IMG/VR virus record: IMGVR_UViG_3300027985_000872
Span: 1 to 64,000 of that record
Reading direction: 5' to 3' (one strand)
Length of the DNA stretch: 64,000 nucleotides
From: a virus
Under the pieces are notes generated by a model. That model had not been told where the DNA came from and made no database searches. It was given only the letters and a program-made list of their open reading frames with translations. A program made the translations under genes and the position numbers. Positions 57,380 to 64,000 of this stretch are shown piece by piece (the stretch's first letter is position 1; the number at the start of each line of letters is the position of its first letter).

Positions 57380-57847
57380 TTACATTCCTTCCCAATTACT
57401 TAATTGCTGATCACCATATGATATCTTTTTAACGTCATCATGTGCCAATCTAAATTCTTGAACCTTATTTTTTAAAAAAATAACAAGAGCAGTTGTACGT
57501 GCTTTTTCATTTTTAGCATCAATAACATCAGGATCAATGTCAACGTATTTTTTACGTGCTTCAGCAGAATCTTTAATACCTTTTTGTTTAAGATAATCTC
57601 CTGCTTTATCTAGAAAAGCGATTGCTTCAGCTTGTTTTAATGCTGTATCAGCTTTTATATCTAACTGAACAGCAACCGATAACATAGTAGATGATACATC
57701 AATTGCTTCGATAAAGTCCTTAAGATAGATGGGAGCCATCATTTTCTGAAGACTCCCGATGTCTTTTATTTTTCTAGTATATTCAACTAATCTAGTAACA
57801 TCTACTATCTTATTGGCCTTATCAACTGAATTTTGTTGATCAGCCAT
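57380..57847 (-). CDS. Hypothetical helical protein, possible recombination mediator
   Basis: 155 residues. All-helical, with SAEARKKYVDIDPDVIDAKN and LKNKVQEFRLAHDDVKKISY. Lies between the SSB and recombinase genes, the place of a UvsY-type mediator, but no direct sequence match to T4 UvsY is seen. Confidence 0.55.
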   Translation of the reverse strand: MADQQNSVDKANKIVDVTRLVEYTRKIKDIGSLQKMMAPIYLKDFIEAIDVSSTMLSVAVQLDIKADTALKQAEAIAFLDKAGDYLKQKGIKDSAEARKKYVDIDPDVIDAKNEKARTTALVIFLKNKVQEFRLAHDDVKKISYGDQQLSNWEGM

Positions 57848-57861
57848 ATAAACCCCGTTTA

Positions 57862-58932
57862 TTATTGGCTAAAAATATCATCTGCCATTCTCATTAAATC
57901 CTCTGTATCATCAACGGTAGTTGTCGATTGTACTGATTGAGGGGCAGGTTGCACAGGTGCTGTTACTGAAGGTTGAATTGGTGCACTTGCTGTTACATCA
58001 ATTACGCTATCAGGACTATCTAATTTTAATCCAACTGTTCCCTTACCTTGTGGCACAGATTGAACTGGAGCAGCAGATTGAACTGGAGCAGCAGATTGAA
58101 CTGGAGTTACACCTTTTACATTTGTGTCAACATAAAAACCATCGATCTTAAGATCAGGATTAGTTTCGCATAGAAGAGTTAAGTTAGCAATAAGAATCTC
58201 TAACATCTCATCATACGATTTTTTCTGATAGACAGATCCAAGATCATAAGCTAAATTATCATAATCATTGATAACATTTTGTGGCAACGATGATCTATCA
58301 TCTTGATAAGAAATTGCTCCTGTATTAGGATCTCTAATCATGGATTGATTTTTTTCTGCGCTGTATTCAGTTTGAAGACCTTGTCCTTTACGAGAGATAT
58401 TAAACCAAACACCAGAATCATTGATATCGGCATTTAATGATGTTGGATCTTGATTATAATCAGTAATGTATTTACCCATTAATTCAAGAACTTTTTTATG
58501 TGCAGTTGATTTTAACTCTAAAATACCTACAGTACCAGATTTATCACAGGCATTATAAGCATATCCAACTTTAGGTCGAAGTTGAGAAATAAAATAATTA
58601 GTTTCTTTTAATCTCTCTTTGATTTGTTCTTCTGTTAAACCAGAAGCAGCTAATTCTGCTTTTAATGCTTCCACTTTTACTTTTAAAAGATCCAAATATT
58701 CGTAAATTGGACATTTACCCTCATATGTAATAGGGGATGCAAAAGGTCTTTTTCTTCCAGTAGCTGGATCTACTAAACCCCAAATAACATTCCATTTACG
58801 ATATGGATAACCATTAGATTCTGGACCAAATGGAGGTAATAATCTAAAGATATTAGATCCATCTTGTACTTTGTGTCTTTTCCATTCTTTTTTTGGACGG
58901 AGTGAGTCCATGTTGATTTTAATGTCGGCCAT
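57862..58932 (-). CDS. gp32-like single-stranded DNA-binding protein
   Basis: 356 residues. N-terminal KKEWKRHKVQDGSNIFRLLP and CPIYEYLDLLK, an OB-fold core with YNACDKSGTVGILELKSTAH and VWFNISRKGQG. A low-complexity PVQSAA repeat tail (about 265-320) and an acidic end (DDTEDLMRMADDIF) follow, as in gp32, where the acidic tail recruits partner proteins. Own promoter upstream. Works with the UvsX recombinase. Confidence 0.85.
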   Translation of the reverse strand: MADIKINMDSLRPKKEWKRHKVQDGSNIFRLLPPFGPESNGYPYRKWNVIWGLVDPATGRKRPFASPITYEGKCPIYEYLDLLKVKVEALKAELAASGLTEEQIKERLKETNYFISQLRPKVGYAYNACDKSGTVGILELKSTAHKKVLELMGKYITDYNQDPTSLNADINDSGVWFNISRKGQGLQTEYSAEKNQSMIRDPNTGAISYQDDRSSLPQNVINDYDNLAYDLGSVYQKKSYDEMLEILIANLTLLCETNPDLKIDGFYVDTNVKGVTPVQSAAPVQSAAPVQSVPQGKGTVGLKLDSPDSVIDVTASAPIQPSVTAPVQPAPQSVQSTTTVDDTEDLMRMADDIFSQ

Positions 58933-58995
58933 GTTTTTTCCTTTGTTCTACCAAATTGGCATAGTTAATATTTACTACCTTAACGGCATGTTCAT

Positions 58996-59005
58996 ATTAT
59001 ACCAT
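58996..59005 (-). promoter_or_regulatory. TGGTATAATA extended -10 motif before the SSB gene
   Basis: Minus-strand TGGTATAATA about 64 bases upstream of ATG 58932, just past the stop of the 59007-59501 gene. Confidence 0.66.
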
Positions 59006-59006
59006 A

Positions 59007-59501
59007 TTATTCTTCAAAACTGTCTTTTTTATTTTTCTTTTTCTTAATACCTAAAAAATCATCTACTTCTTCTAGCGTAATACTATCAATACCGTTATGA
59101 GTAAAAACATCGCAATATTTAAAATCTGGTGCTACAAAATAAATTAATTTCACTTTGCTACCCCTATTAGAGATTTTTTTTGCAATTGCCTTATAAATAA
59201 GATCTGGTTTAACCGCCTCAATTATCTCCATGATGCGAAGTGCAACCTCATCTTCATCGATGGCAGAAATACCTTTATATCTAGTTAAATTAACATCTAG
59301 GAAAGCATTGAAGGTTGGATCATAGGTTGCACCAATTTCAGTAAAAATTGCTCTCAAATAGTTTATTGTTAATACTTTTTGTCTACCACGGCTTCTGCGT
59401 GCCTTAATAATTTCTTCTTTAAAATTAGGAAGGTTGATCACGAGTGTATCTGATCTGGCTTCCTCTGGTGCCTCATTAATTCTGCAATATTTAGTTGCCA
59501 T
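59007..59501 (-). CDS. Hypothetical replication-region protein
   Basis: 164 residues, SD AAGGAGAATAAA. Alpha/beta with IIKARRSRGRQKVLTINYLR and a Lys-rich end. Sits between the polymerase and SSB operons. No family recognised. Confidence 0.6.
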   Translation of the reverse strand: MATKYCRINEAPEEARSDTLVINLPNFKEEIIKARRSRGRQKVLTINYLRAIFTEIGATYDPTFNAFLDVNLTRYKGISAIDEDEVALRIMEIIEAVKPDLIYKAIAKKISNRGSKVKLIYFVAPDFKYCDVFTHNGIDSITLEEVDDFLGIKKKKNKKDSFEE

Positions 59502-59519
59502 TTTATTCTCCTTTTTTTT

Positions 59520-59744
59520 CTATTCATTATCTAGTTCTATAGTTGCTGTATACTCCTCAAAAATATTGTAAACTTGTTCTACTTCTACATCAACAACACA
59601 TAATCGCTTTACAACAACTTTTCCATCTTTCATATATGGCTTTGTTTGATAATATACTTTATTAGACATTGGATCATAAATAGCTTCAATTTGTTGAGCC
59701 CGATCTTTAGATAAAAATTTATCATTTAATTCTTTTTCAGTCAT
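59520..59744 (-). CDS. Hypothetical protein
   Basis: 74 residues, SD TAGGAGATAAC. Beta-rich (NKVYYQTKPYMKDGKVVVKR). Only 8 bases separate it from the polymerase gene, so it is co-transcribed with it. Confidence 0.6.
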   Translation of the reverse strand: MTEKELNDKFLSKDRAQQIEAIYDPMSNKVYYQTKPYMKDGKVVVKRLCVVDVEVEQVYNIFEEYTATIELDNE

Positions 59745-59752
59745 GTTATCTC

Positions 59753-62700
59753 CTATTGTATTAGTTCAATCTCTTGTATATTTAGACAAATCTTTGATTT
59801 CCACCCAGCTTTTAAAGTACCTCTAACGTATACTAAGGAGTTTATCGGGTATTTTAAAGCTTTAGTTCTGTTCCAATCGCTACCCTCAACAGAGATAAAA
59901 CCGTCACTGAGTTCAATACTACATACACACCATTCTCTACCTGTTTTCTTAGAAACACCTTTACGTATAGATGAACCGCCATATAGTAATATCATTCCAA
60001 CTTCTTTTTCAAAATTTTTCTCTAAAAGTCCAGCAGCTACATTAGCACTAGTTAGAACAGGGATATCACCAAGCATAAGCGGAATACCTTTACGACCTGT
60101 AATCTTAAAACCCTTCCATTTATCAGTAACACTCTTTAGAACATCTGGATCCGATAAAAGACTTTTATTAAAAGATTTATTAGCATCGCGCTCCATTAAA
60201 AATACATCTAATGGATTATTTTCATTAAGCTCTTGCTTAAAATTAGATGTAATCGGTTTACCAGCTGTTATACTTCTAGCTTTTTTATAATCTTCCATAA
60301 ATTTGAATCTTGCCGCCACATAATCACTAGTATCTTCCATAAAATCATCTGCAGCTCTAGCTTTTATTAATTGACTTACAACCCCAATATTAACCTTACT
60401 ATGATCCACTCTATCACTATAATCTTGAATATCTTTAAATGGTCCTTTAATCGTTAATTCCTCATAAGAAGCAGGTCCCACGCTTTTAACAACATTAATA
60501 GGTGATATAATTTTTCCATCTCTAATAACAAAAAGCTTTTCTGGATTTTTCATAGAAGGTGGCTTAATTAAATCACCTAATAGTGATATGTAGTATCGCA
60601 GTTTATCTTCATCATCTTCATTATTTAATACAGCAGTCCACCATTCTAATCTATGATGATGTTTTAAATACATCGTAATATAACCTAATTCAGCGTAAGC
60701 ATAAGAGTGTGATCTATTAAAAGAATAACGAGAAAAAGCTAAAATTGTATTACATAACTGATCAGCTTGTTCTGATGTCCATCCTCTAATCGCTGTGTTT
60801 TCCCTAATTTTATCAAAAGTAGCCATCATAACATCTTGTTTTTTCTTAGCTATTGCGCTTCTAACTTGATCTGTTTCTTCCATAGTATAGCCGCAAATAT
60901 CTACAAGGCATTTCATAACTTGCTCTTGATACACAAAGATACCATTTGTATTACCAATAATTGGGGCAAGATCTGGATGTATTAATTTCATCTCGCGCTT
61001 ACCTTGTCTAACATCTTCATACCATTTATCAGCCATAATACCGTCTTCAACTTCTGCATCCATTGCACCTGGTCTTTTTAAAGCAGTTAATGCCGATAAG
61101 TCTTCACGGCACGCAGGAACATAATCTGAAAGACATGCTTTGATAACACCAGAGTTGAATTGAAATGATGAATCTGTTTTCTTATTAAAAAAATCAACAT
61201 ACACTGCTTCGTCTTCTGGTAATCTATATACTAAATTTACCCCTTTATTATCTGGTTGTAAATAATCCACATCCACTAGTTTAACTGCATCAGTAACTAC
61301 CGATAAAGTTTTAAGACCCAATACATCAGCTTTTACAAGACCAACTTTTTCACACATCTTAGCTTCATATTGAGTAACAGAGATGCGTTCTCCCATCCCC
61401 TTATCGTACATTTTAAGAGTTGGTAAGCGTTCAGAAGGAAGATCTAGGGTAGATGTAACAAAGGCAGACGCATGTCTTGAAAGACCTCGAACAATTCCGA
61501 TTAATCTTTTAACCATATCAGCAACATCAGGATATGTATCAAAGAAGTTTTGAAGATGTTCATTAGTATCTAACTGACCTTTGTGATAATGCCCTTCTTG
61601 ATCTTCATAACCATAAAGAAAGTCCTTTTCAGATATCCCCTGTGGTGAATCTGGAATAGTTTTACAAACTGAATCAATCTCAAAATCTTTACGATTTCTT
61701 CCATATAAAGCCCACATGGCATCTTTAATTGCATTCTTAGTTTTCATAGTAGAAAAAGTAGCAACTTGAGCAAAACCAGATCCATATGTTTCTTGCATAT
61801 ATCTCATTAAATATGGTCGCGCTGTTTTAGAAATGTCCATATCAATATCAGGCCATGAACCAGCGTTGATACGAGCGTGAGATAAGAATCTCTCAAATGG
61901 CAAATCCTTAGCTACAGGATCAACATGGATGATTTGAAGATAGTACGAAAGTAATGAACCACCTGCTGAACCCCTAGCGATATTTTGTAAAAAACCTTGA
62001 TTTCTAGCGAATCTTCCAAAGTCTTCATACATTAAAAAATATGGTAAGAAATTCATTGCTTTATTGTTCATAACAACATCAATTTCTTTCATGAAACGTT
62101 CTTTATACTCAATAGTATCATTCCAACGACCATATTCTTTAATTTTCTCAAGTGTTAACATATAAGTTTGTTGATTATAATCAGATGTTTTTGATAGAAT
62201 ATGGTCTGGGATGGTGATTTTAGGTAAATGAAATTCAAATTCAATTTTTATATCACGTGCACCATCTAAGATAGATAATGAATTATTAACCCACTCTTTA
62301 TACAAGAGTTCATTAAATTTATCTCCTAAATGAACTTTAAGTTCTTTATAAAGAGTATTAGAGGTTTTTGCATGATATGATTCTTGATAATATTTACCAT
62401 CTTTATGGTTATTCTTACATAAGCAGTCCTGTAAAAGTTTGTCTTCCTTATTTAGAAAACAAGCGCCGGAAACCGGAATAGGTTTACCACCGTATTTAAG
62501 CATATCAAATAAGAAGTTATTATAAGCTTTTTGAAGATTATTTTCAGTAACAAAACAATTTTGATCAACTTTTTGAAAACCTATTTTCTTATCAAAAGAA
62601 TGTGTTATATCTACAGGATTAAATTCTATAAAGAGATCGTCGCCTAAGTGATGATAAAGCAGTTGATAACGTTGTTCTGCAGATTCTTTTTGACCGTTAC

Positions 62701-63727
62701 GTACTGCTTTTCCGATATAACCATCTATATCAGCAGTACCAAATTTAAGACCGTTGCGATATTCTAGTATCTGCTCAAATGAAACAACTGGTATTTCTTT
62801 TTTCTCATATTCAATACTGGTTTCCCACCCTATTGAAGCTAATTTCATTAAATTGAAATACCCTTCTTTTGATACAGCCCACGCATTAAGATGAAAATGC
62901 TCTTCATCTGATATATCCATTTTAAAATTAAGACCTACACCTGGAACACTAACTGTTTTAGAATTATCATTATTCTTAACATCATATAATGAGATTGCAT
63001 AACCTTGATCAACAACAGAGAACCCAGGAATATTATTGTCGATGCACCAATTTGCCCACTCTTCTGGAGTTGGAACAGCGTCATACATAGAATATTGAGA
63101 ATGTAGATGTAGTTGAGCAGGCTCTGGTAGTTTTTCTAAAACCTGTATATCATTAATATTAATCGATGGCTTATATATTGAAGCGCTCTCACCCAGCAAT
63201 TCTGCTAGAAACACATCTAGTTCAATATTAGCTGAAATATCAGATAAGGCATCATGAGCTTGAATTTCAATATCAAAATGCTTGCATAATGTTTCTAATT
63301 TATTATTATCAGTTTTTAATTTACCCTTTAATGAGCGTGCTCTATAAAGTGTATCATGTACATCTAAATTAAATAATTGAAAAAAATCAGTATTTCGATT
63401 ATATCTAGAAAAAAGCCCAGATACCATCTTTTTATCAAAACCCACATTATGTCCAGCAACACCAAATCTAACGCCGAAAGATCTAACGTAATTGATAAAA
63501 TTCTCTAATAGTTGTTCTTGTGGTTGAAAGGTTTGCATCATCTCAATAGTGATACCATGTACGTTAATAGCCTCTTGAGCAATATTATTCCAATTTACTG
63601 GTTGACCATATTGCATGAAAGCTGGTTGTCGAACACCATTTATTACAGGAATGCAGGCTATTTGAACGACATCATTCTTATTTGCATCAAGCCCTGTTGT
63701 TTCCGTATCTATCCACAATAAATTCAT
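59753..63727 (-). CDS. DNA polymerase III alpha-type polymerase with N-terminal proofreading exonuclease
   Basis: 1324 residues from ATG 63727 (SD AGGAGTACTG). Residues 1-180: DnaQ-like 3'-5' exonuclease (WIDTETTG, AGHNVGFDKKM, HDALSDISANIELD). From about 207: PHP domain (HLHSQYSMYDAVPTPEEW), but the canonical T-D-H-G is V-D-Q-G, so PHP metal binding is probably lost. Palm near residue 600-630: ARGSAGGSLLSYYL, DPVAKDLPFERFLS and PDIDMDIS with catalytic Asp residues. C-terminal OB/tau-type region ends LNIQEIELIQ. Replicates the phage genome. Confidence 0.92.
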   Translation of the reverse strand: MNLLWIDTETTGLDANKNDVVQIACIPVINGVRQPAFMQYGQPVNWNNIAQEAINVHGITIEMMQTFQPQEQLLENFINYVRSFGVRFGVAGHNVGFDKKMVSGLFSRYNRNTDFFQLFNLDVHDTLYRARSLKGKLKTDNNKLETLCKHFDIEIQAHDALSDISANIELDVFLAELLGESASIYKPSININDIQVLEKLPEPAQLHLHSQYSMYDAVPTPEEWANWCIDNNIPGFSVVDQGYAISLYDVKNNDNSKTVSVPGVGLNFKMDISDEEHFHLNAWAVSKEGYFNLMKLASIGWETSIEYEKKEIPVVSFEQILEYRNGLKFGTADIDGYIGKAVRNGQKESAEQRYQLLYHHLGDDLFIEFNPVDITHSFDKKIGFQKVDQNCFVTENNLQKAYNNFLFDMLKYGGKPIPVSGACFLNKEDKLLQDCLCKNNHKDGKYYQESYHAKTSNTLYKELKVHLGDKFNELLYKEWVNNSLSILDGARDIKIEFEFHLPKITIPDHILSKTSDYNQQTYMLTLEKIKEYGRWNDTIEYKERFMKEIDVVMNNKAMNFLPYFLMYEDFGRFARNQGFLQNIARGSAGGSLLSYYLQIIHVDPVAKDLPFERFLSHARINAGSWPDIDMDISKTARPYLMRYMQETYGSGFAQVATFSTMKTKNAIKDAMWALYGRNRKDFEIDSVCKTIPDSPQGISEKDFLYGYEDQEGHYHKGQLDTNEHLQNFFDTYPDVADMVKRLIGIVRGLSRHASAFVTSTLDLPSERLPTLKMYDKGMGERISVTQYEAKMCEKVGLVKADVLGLKTLSVVTDAVKLVDVDYLQPDNKGVNLVYRLPEDEAVYVDFFNKKTDSSFQFNSGVIKACLSDYVPACREDLSALTALKRPGAMDAEVEDGIMADKWYEDVRQGKREMKLIHPDLAPIIGNTNGIFVYQEQVMKCLVDICGYTMEETDQVRSAIAKKKQDVMMATFDKIRENTAIRGWTSEQADQLCNTILAFSRYSFNRSHSYAYAELGYITMYLKHHHRLEWWTAVLNNEDDEDKLRYYISLLGDLIKPPSMKNPEKLFVIRDGKIISPINVVKSVGPASYEELTIKGPFKDIQDYSDRVDHSKVNIGVVSQLIKARAADDFMEDTSDYVAARFKFMEDYKKARSITAGKPITSNFKQELNENNPLDVFLMERDANKSFNKSLLSDPDVLKSVTDKWKGFKITGRKGIPLMLGDIPVLTSANVAAGLLEKNFEKEVGMILLYGGSSIRKGVSKKTGREWCVCSIELSDGFISVEGSDWNRTKALKYPINSLVYVRGTLKAGWKSKICLNIQEIELIQ

Positions 63728-63746
63728 CAGTACTCCTAAAATAAAA

Positions 63747-63773
63747 AATCCCAGGTTTATTTGACCTGGGATT
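63747..63773 (-). terminator. Terminator upstream of the polymerase gene
   Basis: 10-bp perfect stem AATCCCAGGT/ACCTGGGATT with a 7-base loop, followed on the minus strand by a six-T run. It ends the operon whose last gene is the truncated one at 63804. Confidence 0.9.
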
Positions 63774-63803
63774 CTATCTAACAAAGTTGTACTGTTCTAA
63801 ATG

Positions 63804-64000
63804 TTAAAAAGCAAAGTCGAAATCAATTTGAGTATCAGTGGCATCCTCTGTATTTAATGCTAATGTTATCTCATAATTATAAATACCTTCTGCCGCTAGA
63901 GCACTCAAAACACCTGTTTTAAATGCATTCCAATATTTACCTTGTAAACGCAGCGTTGAAGGAGCATGGGTTACGCTTACAGTTACAGTAAATGTTTCCT
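63804..64000 (-). CDS. Hypothetical protein, C-terminal part (truncated by window edge)
   Basis: At least 65 residues, ending at TAA 63804-63806; no start in view. The visible part is beta-rich (KYWNAFKTGVLSALAAEG and ITLALNTEDATDTQI) and resembles a small virion or surface protein. No family recognised. Confidence 0.55.
   Translation of the reverse strand, partial: ETFTVTVSVTHAPSTLRLQGKYWNAFKTGVLSALAAEGIYNYEITLALNTEDATDTQIDFDFAF

Noticed and set aside
1-64000. CRISPR array, prophage integrase, attachment site or insertion sequence
   Set aside because: No direct-repeat/spacer pattern, recombinase or transposase was seen; the mobile elements found are homing endonucleases only.

Overview
The window is a 64 kb piece of a large, lytic-looking tailed double-stranded DNA phage. 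It carries a terminase, portal, prohead protease, capsid and neck block, a complete-looking replication and recombination block, and an array of phage tRNAs. It has no integrase, repressor or plasmid functions. The DNA is visibly AT-rich, genes are tightly packed with ATGA-type overlaps, and Shine-Dalgarno sequences are of the AGGAG type, so a Gram-negative or other conventional SD-using host is likely. I cannot name the host. The fragment is open at both ends: a VWA-like protein is cut at the left and a minus-strand gene is cut at the right.

Layout. Positions 1-27,400 run almost entirely on the plus strand: many small, mostly unrecognised accessory genes interspersed with RtcB RNA ligase, an SPFH/band-7 membrane protein, lipoproteins, metallophosphoesterase and HAD phosphatase genes, a small sigma-region-2-like protein, and an adenylate-kinase-like plus thymidylate-synthase-family pair. 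Two tRNAs stand alone (3.8 and 5.1 kb), and a cluster of 13 tRNA genes plus one degenerate tRNA-like element and an HNH-nuclease remnant lies at 12.76-14.41 kb. One holin-like gene at 25.6 kb is on the minus strand. Convergent transcription ends at a hairpin at 27.4 kb.

Positions 27,400-64,000 are read leftward on the minus strand, apart from one tiny plus-strand gene at 28.8 kb. Reading in the direction of transcription, the DNA polymerase III alpha-type polymerase comes first, followed by a gp32-like SSB, a UvsX/RecA recombinase, dCMP deaminase, an Mre11/SbcD-like nuclease, a second sigma/HTH protein, terminase small and large subunits, portal, a TMP-kinase-like protein, the prohead protease, decoration protein, acidic scaffold and major capsid protein. 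The block ends with neck, tail and virion proteins. Hairpin terminators follow the capsid and portal genes and precede the polymerase gene.

Notable themes. Two homing endonucleases with unrelated nuclease domains (GIY-YIG and HNH) flank the protease-capsid block and carry the same C-terminal P-loop polynucleotide-kinase-like domain. Two sequence motifs recur upstream of genes: AACCGATTCGA (five plus-strand copies) and the extended -10-like TGGTATAATA (seven copies on both strands). Several small genes look broken by one-base homopolymer differences or by an in-frame stop. The thymidylate-synthase family enzyme has Asp at the base-discriminating position, which points to dCMP as substrate and so possibly to modified cytosine in the phage DNA.
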